This document shows positions 30,264 to 40,661 of a DNA stretch of 42,293 nt, one piece after another (within the stretch, counting starts at the first letter, position 1; each line of letters begins with the position of its first letter). The DNA is from Catenaria anguillulae PL171 (lineage: Eukaryota; Blastocladiomycota; Blastocladiomycetes; Blastocladiales; Catenariaceae). The translations under genes and the position numbers were made by a program. Below the pieces are notes generated by a model that was not told the DNA's origin, made no database searches, and saw nothing but the letters and a program-made list of their open reading frames with translations. Location of the stretch: NCBI GenBank assembly GCA_002102555.1, contig MCFL01000206.1, positions 1-42,293 of the forward strand. The letters run 5' to 3'.

Positions 30264-31990
30264 TTATTCGGTCTTGGGCTTGATCGCCGGAGCAGCAAAA
30301 CGAGCAGCAAACGACTGCACTTGAGCAACCCAACTGGCCACCACCGGGTGCGACTGCACAGAGGCCAAAACGCGGCGCACCTGCTTGGTCGCGTCCTCCG
30401 ACGCCGACGCGGCCACCTCGCGGGCAGCCTGCGATTGCTTGGTGGCAAACGAGGCAAGCTCGGTCCATTGGGCAACGGCCACGGACCGCGCACTCTCGTA
30501 CTTGTCCGCAACAAACGAGCGCACTTGCTCGGTTTTGCCCACCACGACTTGCTTGGCACTTGACACGGTACCGGCAACACGCTCCTTGGCCGCCTCGGCT
30601 TGCGACTTGGCAGACTCAATGTGGGGCATGGCAACGGCCAAGTACGCCGACACAAACTCCGTGGCGCGCTGCACGTAGGGTGCAGAGTACTCGCCCGCCG
30701 TCGCCTTGACTTGCACCACCACCTCTTGGGCACGCTGCACGTACGGTGCAGAGTAGGCCACGGCCGAATCCTTTGCGGCCTCGACCACTTGCTGGGCACG
30801 CTCCACAACGGGTGCAGAGTAGGCCACAGCCGTTTGCTTGGTCTGGTCCACAACGGCGTACGCGCGATCCACAACGGGGGTCGCAAGCGCAACGGCCGAT
30901 TCCTTTGCTTGATCAGCCAGGTGTACCACTTGAGACACGGCTGCATCCTTGGTCGAGACAATGGTGGTCTTGACCTCGTCCACCTTGGCCGTCACGGGCT
31001 GGATCACCGACTCGGTTGCAAACACGGTCACGTACTCGCGCTGGGCGTGGACATAGGCCTGGGCATCCTCCTTTGCCTGGGTGGCGGTCGACAGGGCCAC
31101 GGAGGCACGGTCGGCAACGGCCGTGACCACAGGGAACGACCAGAGCGTGGCCAACACCGAGTCACGGGCACCCGAAACCTTGGTGACTGCAGAGTCCTTT
31201 GCCGACACGACCCGGTTGACGGCCTCGTCGCGGGCAGTAAACACACGCGTGACAGCCTCGTCCTTGACGGAAACCACTCGGTTGACGGCCTCGTCCTTGA
31301 CGCTGACAACCGTGTTGACGGCCGAATCCTTGGCCGACACGACGCGGTTGACGGCTTCATCACGCACGGCAACAACTCGGTTGACAGCCTCGTCACGCAC
31401 GGCAACCACACGGTTCACTGCTTGATCGCGCACGGCAGCCACACGGTTGACGGCCTCGTCACGCACGGCAGAAACAGTGCCCACCACGGATCCGGCCGTC
31501 TCGAGCACCTCGTCGCGCTTGGCAACCACGGCCATGGTGAGCTTTTCGGCCTCTGCACGGATAGGCGACGGCAGCGTGTTGGCAATCAAGGAAATGAGCG
31601 CGGCACCAGGAGGCGAGCCTGCAGGGCAGAGGCGGGCTTCATGGTCGGGGTCAGCGGCGGTGTCAGGGGCTGGTCGGCCGCGGGGGCAACCACGGGCTCA
31701 TCGGCAACGGTGAACGGTTGCTCGCGGTCCGCCACGAGGTGGCCGTTGGCAAGCGAGTGCACATCGACCGACAGGACGTGGTGATCGCAGCTGCCGTTGG
31801 CATTGGCGGTCGGGGTCGGCGTGTCGGCCGAGGCGAGCGAGTCCAGGGACATTGAGGCATCCGAGGGGAGCAGCTCGTCGACGGGGGCGCCACTGGCATC
31901 GGCAACGTGGACAACCTCGACGGCAGAGTCGACGGTGACGGTGGAGACGGGAGTCTTGGGCAGGTGCTTGGACGAGTGTTTCTTGGCCAT
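30264..31990 (-). CDS. Amphipathic 11-residue-repeat protein, perilipin/LEA-like (frame join unresolved)
   Basis: Two open blocks belong together. The first runs from the ATG at 31990 (MAKKHSSKH) to about 31620, ~120 Pro/Asp/Ser-rich residues with coding-like codon use. The second runs in another frame from about 31620 (GSPPGAALISLIANTLPSP) to the stop at 30264, ~450 residues. It holds about ten tandem 11-residue units of the type AVRDEAVNRVV, then longer repeats with YSAPYVQRAQEV, and it ends AIKPKTE. A gctgac branch and a ctgcag acceptor occur at the join, but I find no donor of the right phase within normal intron length. A frameshift, an unusual donor, or a separate start at 31535 (good ACCATGG context) are the options. 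Eleven-residue amphipathic helices are known from perilipins, alpha-synuclein and LEA proteins, and they bind lipid surfaces. A lipid-droplet role is inference. Confidence 0.7.
31170..31480 (-). repeat. 33-bp tandem repeats encoding 11-residue units
   Basis: About ten imperfect 33-bp units in direct tandem encode 11-residue repeats with the consensus xVRDEAVNRVV and the variant SAKDSAVNTVV. Unit length is constant, so frame is kept. The units differ by several substitutions each, indicating an old array under protein-level constraint with possible later homogenisation. Confidence 0.88.
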
Positions 31991-33011
31991 TTTGGATTGG
32001 AACAGGGTCAGGATCAAGGTGTGGGTGTGGGTGTGGAAAGGGGATGATTGGGTATGACAGAAAAGGAGGGCAAGAGTGACAGCAACAGGCGAAGAGGAAG
32101 AGGAGGGGAGACTGTTGGCTTCTTATATTTACAGCCCAAGCCAAATCGGATCGATGCTGCTAACGGGGCTCTCCGGGTAACCATGTGTCGACTGAGCCTT
32201 CAGACCGCCGTCGTCACTCGAGCTTGCCATAACCACTATGGGATGAGGGGCTCGGCCTTGCAACTGGTAATTGGTGCCTTCACGCAACAGTTTGATTTTG
32301 GCCAGTTTGGTTTGCTTGTACCCGTTGTGCGCAATCAGCGCTAGCATACAAGGTCAACGCCACAGCCCTTCCAACACCCAACCGCACGCGTGAAAATTGA
32401 AATGAAAACGCCGTGAGCCAATCAGAGTGCGTGATTTCCTTACTTGTGATGTAACGTATCCGTCAACCTCGTGCGACTCTCCTGAACTTCCACGTGTGTT
32501 GCTGTCTCTCGACCGACTCCACCCTGGCCCTTGCCAAGCTGGGGACAAGCGGCCAAATCGTCATACACGAAATGTTCCTATTCCCGACCTGCGCTCTCTG
32601 CGAGCTGCACCTCTTGCTGTCAAGAGCCCGCTGGCACCTTGACCAGGATCCAGGACTGGTGGTGAGATCTGCGGACCTATACCTAACTGGGTGTGGGCCC
32701 CAATGATGTCGTACCTGTATACGTGCCAGTGGCAAAGTTATCGCGCAATGCGATGTTGAGATTGCCAATCATGGGTTCGTTGTGCATGATCCGAGTCAAT
32801 GGCCAGCCGCCGAGCCGAGAAACAAACAAATCTATCTGTGGTTGCGTGTGATGAAGTAAAAACTGAGGGCGCCGCACATTCGCTCCAGGTCGTGATCAAG
32901 TGAGACATGCACAGGCAGCCAGGATCATGGATACATACAAATGTACATTTGTCAGTCAAGTGAAGCTATACGGACAAGAGCAAAACTGGCTCGCCCGCCC
33001 CAGGGCGAGTC
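31991..33011. other. Intergenic region between the repeat-protein gene and ATG16
   Basis: About 1 kb between the start of the 11-mer repeat gene and the stop of ATG16 (both minus strand). On the minus strand a TATA-like taaatataag lies near 32136-32125, about 140 bases before the ATG at 31990. The open frames here show no family motif, and I see no additional gene. Confidence 0.45.
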
Positions 33012-35411
33012 CTACAGCCCCCAAACACTCAACGTCCCGCTCTTGTCAATACTGTACATTTGCGACGGATCGTACGGGTTCCACGACACCTCATTGACTT
33101 GAGTCCTGGACCGATACACAATGCCAAAACATCCACGCGGCGTACACGTTAGCTCCACACGAGCGAGCCACACATATCATTGCAGATCAAGCGTACCCAT
33201 GGCCACCCGTCACAATGGTCTGCTCCTTTGTGCGCATGTCCCACCCAAACACGGACCCGTCCACTGCACCGGCAGCCACAAACCCGCCGCCGGGACTCAG
33301 CGTCATGCGCGTGTTCCCGATGCGAAAGAAGGACGAGTGAATGGAGTTGACAATGGTTTGCGACCGCAAGTCAATGACGCGAATGGCATTGTCGCGCGCA
33401 AGCGTCACAATGGTGGAAGGATCTGGTTGATTGCGCAACAAAACAGTTAGAACACTGAGTTTTCCAGCCAACATGGCTCCAGCGCTCCATTAGAAAAGAA
33501 AATAGAGGGACATACCCAACACCTTGACTGAGCACACGCCTTCGCCCCTGCCCTCGGCCACCACCACCTCTGCGCCCATTCCACCGCTTTCCGAATCCCA
33601 CACCCGAACTTTTCCATCCAAATGCGCACTCACAAGCGTAGCGGCTGAGTAATCGCCAATGGCCACGTCCATGCACGCGGAAAACGCCATGAGCGTCTTT
33701 GCACAATACCCCTTGGCCATGTCCCACACCTTGATGGTGCGGTCCGCAGAGCACGACACGAGCACATCGTCACGGCCCGCAATGGCCACGCCCGTGACTT
33801 TGCCCATGTGGCCCGTGAATGTGTGCGCGAGGCGCGTGGGCGCATTGCTTGTTGGAAACTGCTGCTGCAGTGCGCTGGGCGACGACGGCGCCGCGGCCGG
33901 TGTCACGTACACGCGAACAATGTTGTCGGACGAGCCAGATGTGAGCATGTTGGATGCGGACGAAAACGTCAGCGCAAGCACCGAGCCCAGGGCATTGGGC
34001 AACGTGGCCAATGGCGACATGGCGTTCCCCGGACTCCAGATCTTGATGGCCTTGTCGCCGCCGCCGCTCGCCACAAGCCCGCCGTCGCGCGACGTGGCCA
34101 AGCAAAAAGCTTCCGAGTCGTGCGCAATCAGTGACCGCACGAGCCTGCGCGGGACTCCCACGGCATCTGCACCTAGTGTGCGTGGAGGCCACGATGGCGG
34201 CGGCTGCACAGGTTCCGGGGCATACGACGTGGGAGCGGGCGCGGCCGTCACGCCCTGGATAAACGACCCGAACGCACGCAGTTTGCTCGACACATTGCGT
34301 GCAATGGCAGCCACGGGCTCGCCTGCAGATGCTGAGGAGGCGGTGGCCGCGTTCATGCGCACGGCCTCGTCGGCCTTGTATGCGAGCCAGCGATCCAGCA
34401 AGTCGCGGTTTTCCTTTTCGAGAACGGCAAGTTTGTCTTCCTTGGTCGACAGCTCGATTTGCGCGGCCGTCAGCTCGTCTTGGGCAATCATGATGACCGT
34501 GTCTTTGGTGGTGAGCAGGTGGGTGGCGTCGTGGAGTTTGATTTGGAGGTCGCGGATGGTGGATTTGAGGTGATTGACCCTAAACAGTACGGAATTGCAG
34601 GTGGGTCAGTGAAAATGCGCGTGTCGGGGGACACGCGCAGGCAGGAAAACGTATATACTCGGAAGAAAGCTTGCGAACAGATCGCTCCGATTGAGCGAGC
34701 TGCGATTGAAGTTGCTTGACTTGGTGCAGGGTCTTGTTGAGGTCTGCATCAACGCGCTCCTTTTCAGCAACGAGCTGGTCCCATCGTGGGTCGGTTGCGG
34801 GGTTTCCTGCCACCATGGTCGCGGATGTTGATGTTGATGTTGGTGTGTCTGTGGTATCGCTGAGTGCGGACGCAATGGGTGGTCGTGGTTGCTGCTGTGA
34901 AGCGGCGCTTGTTGGTCGTGATCTGAGGTGAGGATGTGGAGGTGAGTGTGACAAGCCTCGAGAGAGACGACAGATGACGATGGCAAAAAGTATAAAAAAC
35001 GCACGTGTCTTTGGCGGCGGAGACACGGCGCTGTGCCGAGGCAGAAGAGCGCTGCGCCAACATGTCTGCGTTGCTCTTTGCCAAGTACAAGGTCTGCGAA
35101 AAGAGCCTCGTGTAGTCGTCGAGCACGTCGCGAGTGGCGGCGCCGAGTTGGTCGTGTTTGTCGAGCTGGGCGTGGAGTTGGGCGAGCCAAGTGGGCATGC
35201 CATTGTGGGTGATGCTGGTGGTATTTGGGGTATTTGGTGCGTTTTCAGAGGGCACGGGCGGGCCAGCAAGTGTGGTTGAGGGCGGCGTTGCGCCAGCAGA
35301 GGCAGACGCGAGGCCAAAACCGTGCGGGGACGTGACGGAGGAGGGCGATCGGACGAGAGCGGCGGGCGGAGTGGCCGCGGCGGGGTCGGGCAATGGATGG
35401 TACGACGCCAT
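33012..35411 (-). CDS. ATG16: Autophagy protein ATG16 with C-terminal WD40 propeller
   Basis: Five exons (35411-35005, 34922-34659, 34579-33516, 33422-33197, 33105-33012) encode 684 residues. The introns are 79-93 nt with gtgcgt, gtatat, gtatgt and gtacgc donors. After a Pro/Ser-rich N-terminus the ATG5-binding helix appears (MPTWLAQLHAQLDKHD, residues ~72-87). A coiled coil covers residues ~170-285 and ends in LEKENRDLLDRWLAYKADEA, close to the ATG16L1 signature. About seven WD repeats run from ~365 to the end, for example SADRTIKVWDMAKG and the last blade DKSGTLSVWGL. ATG16 forms a dimer with ATG12-ATG5 and places LC3/Atg8 lipidation on membranes. Budding-yeast Atg16 is ~150 residues and lacks the WD40 part; animal and Dictyostelium proteins have it. 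It is divergent from the FHA-RING gene, with 409 bp between the start codons. Confidence 0.92.
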
Positions 35412-35820
35412 TCTTGGGTGATCACAGTTTCATTGAGTGCGTCAGTCTCAGTATCAGTTAGCGGCATGAATATTGATGTCAGAGTTGCGAACAATCGGAT
35501 ATGATACTTCATAACAACATAAAAAGGAGGATCGACGGCCCATATCCTGCTGACGCTCGTGACTGGGAAGTATTTATCGACTTGAACCAAAGCAGACGCA
35601 GAAAAAAAAATGAAAGAAAAGGAAAACGCCACACAAGTAAACAGCAAGTATATCCGTTAGCGTACATGATTATCAAATTACTAACATTTGGATGTTTTGA
35701 CTCTTGGCAGTTGGCAATACAAAACGGTCGCTGTTCACTCGACGCTCTGCCTGCCTTTCCTCACGAAGCACCCAAATCGTATATATCATCACGCTGCCCT
35801 ACCCAGCACACCTTCCCGCG
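35412..35820. promoter_or_regulatory. Divergent promoter region of ATG16 and the FHA-RING gene
   Basis: The 409 bp separate two opposite start codons. A TATA-like gtatatat lies at 35779-35786, about 35 bases before the plus-strand ATG. The middle is A-rich (an A-run near 35600-35609). The FHA-RING frame stays open upstream of 35821 to about 35704, but the ATG at 35821 starts the conserved-looking protein. Confidence 0.45.
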
Positions 35821-37767
35821 ATGGCTGACCGCCAACACCAACACGCCCACGCGTCCACGCCGCCAGGTGTAGGTGTATCTGGAGCTGGAGCTGGTGCCCA
35901 TCGACATCTTCACGATGACACGGCCACTCCCGTCAACCACACCCACGCCGCAGTCATCCCATCGGCTACCGCCACCGCCGCACAAACACCCGATACGACA
36001 CCTGCAGCTCCCGTGCCCACCATCCGCTTCATCCCTTACATCACCGACACGCACCGTGGCCTCAACTTCCCCATCATCGAACGCAAGCTCCCCAACGGCA
36101 AAGTCCTGCACGTGAAGCGCTTTGTCGAAAAGGGCAACGTGGACCTGTCCGACGCGATCGCCTTCAAGTCCAAAGTCGTCTCCCGCCAGCACGGCGAGCT
36201 GTGGACCGAGGGCATGTCCTTCTACTACCGCGATACAAAGTCTTCCTCGGGCACCTTCATCAACAATGTCCGCGTCAGCCCTGCCAACACGGAGTCGCAG
36301 CCCATCCAGCTCAAGGACGGCGACATTATCCAGCTCGGCGTCGACTACCAGGGCCGCACCGAAGACATTTTCAGGTGTGTGCGCATGCGCGTCGAGCTCA
36401 ATCGCGAGGCATTCAAGCACCGCAACAATGCCTTTCGAAATCAAGTCATCCGCGCACTGCGTGCTCTTGCTGCCGCAAGTGACAAGGATTCCACAGGCAC
36501 GGGCGATTGTTGTATTTGCCTGGGCGCCATTGCCCCATTCCAAGCACTCTTTATCGCACCTTGCTGTCACTCGTTTCATTTCAAGTGCGCGCGGCCGTTG
36601 CTGCAAGGATGGCCAAACTTCAATTGCCCACTGTGTCGCCACTTTGCCGATTTGAGCGTGAGCGTGTCGATTGAGGACTTGAGCATGTTGGTCATTGATG
36701 ACGGAACAGGCAGTCCAGTTGAATCACACGAGCCTCATCACCACGCATCAGCAACGTCACCCACGAGTCCGCCCACGGCCAGGCACGACGACAATGCCCA
36801 CTCCACCATGCCAGCGACAGCGGCAGCCGTTGCTGCGCCTGCCCCGACCTCTTCACGCACTAGCAACCTTCTCGACCCTGCCTCGGCTGCCGGCAACAGC
36901 AACAGCACATCCGGCGTTCACTTTGCACTCAACACGCCCACCATTGAACGGTCACAATCAGGCAACGCGACTCCGCCGCTCCCCTCAAGGGGCTCTAGTC
37001 TGCTCGGCGTCCAGACTTTGGGCTCGCCCGGCCTTCAACTCTCGGGTGCCACGGCCCCTTCTTCGGCAGACGCTGCCGGCGCACTCACGCCCGTTGCAGC
37101 CACAATCTCAGCAAGCGCACAAGCGTCACCCGGCAGCCCCGGTGCCGGCCCCGGCCCCGGCGGCCCGCGCGTCATGCCCGGCGCATTTCCGCCCACACCC
37201 GCGCACGGAAACACGCCCACACTCGGTGTGCCGTTGGCGCCGCCCTTGGGCTCAAACACGTCGGTTGCTACGACGCAGCATGGAAACGAGTCGGCCACGG
37301 GATCGCGTGAGTCCAATCATGTGAGCAGTGAGGCGTCGGGGGTGGTGCCGCCAACGACGGGAGCGACCAATGCGTCGGCCGCAGCGGCAGCCGCGGATGC
37401 AGAGGTGGCCAGAGTCACGCAGAGAATGGTGGGTGCAGAGTCAACGTCGACGCGGTCGTCGGAAGAGGCGATTGCCACGGCGACGAGCACGGACGAGGCC
37501 GCGGCGGCGGCAGCGGCCGCAAGGGCCATGTCGGCAACGCCCACGGCAGGTGGGGATAAGTCGCAGGCCGCTCATCATCAAGGTGGAGGTGGTGGTGGTG
37601 GGGATGCGCCGCCAAGTGCCGGGTCGAGTTCCGGCTCGCCCGTGCTGGGCGCGAGTGGCGGCGGCGGCGGCGGCATCGGGCAAGAGCAAGGGGCTGGAAC
37701 CAGGGCAGCCAATGCTGGGTCCGGTGTCGCGACACCCGTGGCAACCGGCGAAGCGGCTGCGCGGTGA
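35821..37767 (+). CDS. dma1: FHA-RING E3 ubiquitin ligase (Dma1/RNF8 family)
   Basis: A single open frame of 648 residues. An FHA domain covers residues ~67-190: it opens IRFIPYITDTHRGLNFP and contains SKVVSRQHGELW and SSSGTFINNVR, the phosphothreonine-binding loops with the SRxH and SSGTF motifs. A RING domain follows at ~228-275 with CCICLGAIAPF, PCCHSFHFKC and NCPLCR, giving a C3H-type zinc site. The remaining ~370 residues are Ser/Thr/Ala/Gly-rich low complexity. Fungal Dma proteins read threonine phosphorylation and ubiquitinate targets to control septation, spindle position and checkpoint timing. The tail here is much longer than in Dma1/Dma2. At the stop, CG|gtgagt makes a strong donor; a ttccag acceptor at 37951 would extend the protein by about 14 residues (PNRTPYAASFRFP), an alternative C-terminus. 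Confidence 0.88.
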   Translation: MADRQHQHAHASTPPGVGVSGAGAGAHRHLHDDTATPVNHTHAAVIPSATATAAQTPDTTPAAPVPTIRFIPYITDTHRGLNFPIIERKLPNGKVLHVKRFVEKGNVDLSDAIAFKSKVVSRQHGELWTEGMSFYYRDTKSSSGTFINNVRVSPANTESQPIQLKDGDIIQLGVDYQGRTEDIFRCVRMRVELNREAFKHRNNAFRNQVIRALRALAAASDKDSTGTGDCCICLGAIAPFQALFIAPCCHSFHFKCARPLLQGWPNFNCPLCRHFADLSVSVSIEDLSMLVIDDGTGSPVESHEPHHHASATSPTSPPTARHDDNAHSTMPATAAAVAAPAPTSSRTSNLLDPASAAGNSNSTSGVHFALNTPTIERSQSGNATPPLPSRGSSLLGVQTLGSPGLQLSGATAPSSADAAGALTPVAATISASAQASPGSPGAGPGPGGPRVMPGAFPPTPAHGNTPTLGVPLAPPLGSNTSVATTQHGNESATGSRESNHVSSEASGVVPPTTGATNASAAAAAADAEVARVTQRMVGAESTSTRSSEEAIATATSTDEAAAAAAAARAMSATPTAGGDKSQAAHHQGGGGGGGDAPPSAGSSSGSPVLGASGGGGGGIGQEQGAGTRAANAGSGVATPVATGEAAAR

Positions 37768-40661
37768 GTTGCGCCTGTCCAATTGAGTTTGGATTTGGGG
37801 GCCTCTTTTTGTCAACACGCCCCTTGTGAATGTCTGGCTTGTCTCCGTATTCTCTGCCTGTTTGCTGACGCCATCGTCTTGCATTCCATCTCGCGTCCCC
37901 TTTTTTTTCTTGTGCTGTTCTGTTGATTCTGTTCCTGCATTTTGATTCCAGTCCCAACCGTACTCCCTATGCCGCTTCTTTCCGTTTTCCTTGAAATGCC
38001 CTTACTCTCCAATTATACACGAGTTTCCTGATGATTCAATTCATTTCCCATCCACATCAGACGAAGGTATCCGAGTATCCAATAAACAATCATGGCACAT
38101 TCAACTGAAAGTGACAGAAACGCGCTCAAAACCGCAGACTCCCGTTAAACACAGCCTTTGGCAAGCAACCTTGAACCTCCCGCCTCTTCTTCAAACTTCC
38201 TCCAGCTTGATACACTCGGTAAGAATTCACAAATATACAGACCTTGACCTCAGTCGTGTATGCGGGCAAGTGAAGCAGCCCGCGTCCATGCGAGGAAAAA
38301 CGGCCTCAACGGGGAACGGGGATGCTGTTGCGCAGTGTAGTCGTGACACGACTATAAACAGTTGCGGCCGGACGTGCATGGGAACTCGTCACCAGCGACA
38401 GCTAGGACGGGCGACGTGATTGAGAACCACTGCATTGCATTCGGAACCCGATGGTTGGAGTGCACACGGACGCGGTCCATGTCCAACTCCTCGGCGTGGG
38501 CAGGTGTGCCCGCGGCCAGTTAGTTGCTTTCGCCATTAACCGTCACGATTTTGAGATGCAGGCACGGCGATGAGCTTGTCACGCCCCATGATCCATGAGT
38601 GGCTGTCGCTGTCGTTTGGGAACGGCCCACGGGCAATGAGACAAGAGGATCCGAGACATGAAAAGTTGGTCTGATGATGTCCATTCACAAGCCCGGCTGG
38701 CTCGGACAGGTGGCGGCAGCCGAAGTCACGATCAAGTTAATCGTCGTGGGAACACGAGAACCGCCGCAAGCCAAGTAGCGGTGCATGCGCGGCCGAAATG
38801 GCGGCCGTGCTTGAAGTACTTGAGACGATGTATCCGCAGTCCGCTTGAGTTCTTGACTGAACGCGCCCCACAGCCTTGCTTTCGTGCTGGAACGCCCGGC
38901 TTGGAGTCAGTCGGCGATCAGGACGATACTGGCCTCCAGCAATTCGATTCAATTGAAGGATCGGTGGTACCTATTATTAATAATGGCGATGGGTGAGAAC
39001 GACGACTCAATCGGTCGAAATCTCAGGAACGAGAGGAGAAGGGTGCAAGCGTACGTATGGAACAACCACCGGAGCAGCTGCACTTGGCGGACCTCGGACT
39101 GCAATCCACGGAAACCACTCGAGCTTTTCTGGATATGCAGGGGAGCGCAACGGGAACATAGAGAGTCACAAGGAGGGAACACAATTGAATCAGGCACATA
39201 TCATACCTCGTACGACAGGTCCGATCTTGACGAGCAACAAGGCCCAAGCGTATTAAAATCTAAACGGAGGGGAAAAGAAGAGAACCAATCACGAAGGTGT
39301 AGTAGATCCGACAAGAGAGCCCATCCAAGACGCGGCAGGGTGTATGTTGCAAATAAATACTAGTCCAGAAGTGCACTTCTGACAAGACAGTCCACGCAAA
39401 TGGCACAGCAAACCAGCAGGCGAATCGGGATTCGGATCCAGATCCTGCAACGCCAAGTGCAGACACACGCCTACGTGTGCACTTTCCACATCATTGGCAC
39501 CGCCGAGTATGCCCATGTGCAAAGTGGATACCGTATCCGATCCGAGTCGTGCGTGGAAGATGACACCGCAATGTACTGCCTGAGATGCCCAGTGTTCTGA
39601 CCGCACGGCTGTAATGGAGCTCTTTGGGACCAAACGAACGGTTACCCACCAAGTCAACATAGTTTTCCCCCATACAATCGTGCCAGATCGTCCAAGGACC
39701 GACCGGAGACGAATAAGGGGCACAATGGGTGACCCAAATTGTCTGCACGATGGGGAAAACATGTTGCGCGACCCACCTCTGGCTGGTAATTGCCTAGCTC
39801 GTCGAGCGATGCCAATGATGCGAGAACCAATGCATGTTTTTCCAGCTTGAAAGCGGTGAATAGTTTGAACGCGACTGGCAGCATAACCGTCCGTTTCGAC
39901 ACCAACTTTAAAAGGAAAGAATGAATCGATTCTTTAGGCAAGGTCACCTGGGATTTCCTGTATCAAATGGGTGAATGGAACAACGAATCAAAAGCTGCCG
40001 GCAACAATTGGAAACGATTGGACATACCAATACTTAGCAGATACATTCTTGGGTGCTTCATTCGATCGACTGTTTTGTACTGAGTTCATGAATCGCCGCC
40101 ATTTCGAAGTGCGAACGTGGATTGCACCTACACGGATACTTGGCAGCTACAGTCTCGTATGTCCGACTTGGGAAGACTTGGAATGGTGAACAGCCCGCCG
40201 CATACCCATCCGCGTCCAGTGCGAAACATGTTGTTGAAGGACGCGAGTCTGGTGGCGGCGGCACGCTTGAAGCGACTTGGCTGACCAGTATATAGGCCGC
40301 ATCTGCTGTGCTTGAACAATTGCTGACAGTAGAGAGGACAGAAAGAGGGATACAAATGGCTTGATACTCGATTTGTTGGGAATACTGGAATCTCTCTGAC
40401 AGTCAATGTCAGCGGATCGGTCGGACATACATTTATAGTCGAACTTGAATGCTCGATCGATCTTTTTTTTTTTTTTTTTACACGTGGCTGCTGCGTCAGA
40501 GTGGTTGGCGGGCGCGTGCACTGCACTGCATGTCGAGGTGCGAACATGACACGAAAATGTTCACAGGTGTCTATTATACGATTCATCCCCCTTCATCCCT
40601 TGCACGCGACCAACATACTTCCATACATACAAGGAATACACTGAGAATCCACTGTGACTAA
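37768..40661. other. 2.9-kb region without recognisable genes
   Basis: The first ~200 bases are T/C-rich, consistent with the FHA-RING 3'UTR. Beyond that I find only short open frames without domain motifs. On the minus strand 39654-39947 has fairly protein-like composition (it includes SIHSFLLKLVSKRTVMLPVA), and 39491-39748 in another frame does too. No splice arrangement links them convincingly and I recognise no family. A T17-like run lies at 40461-40479. A TATA-like tatatag lies near 40289. Confidence 0.4.
40458..40479. repeat. Poly(T) run
   Basis: A T homopolymer of about 17 bases lies in noncoding DNA upstream of the disrupted kinase gene. It has no flanking duplication that I can see, so it is not assigned to a retroposed element. 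Confidence 0.85.

Noticed and set aside
30600-31784. Long plus-strand open frames opposite the 11-mer repeat gene
   Set aside because: They arise from the repeat composition (Arg/His/Gly-rich periodic peptide) and have no independent motif.
40458-40479. Poly(T) run as the end of a retroposed element
   Set aside because: No target-site duplication or recognisable SINE/LINE body next to it.
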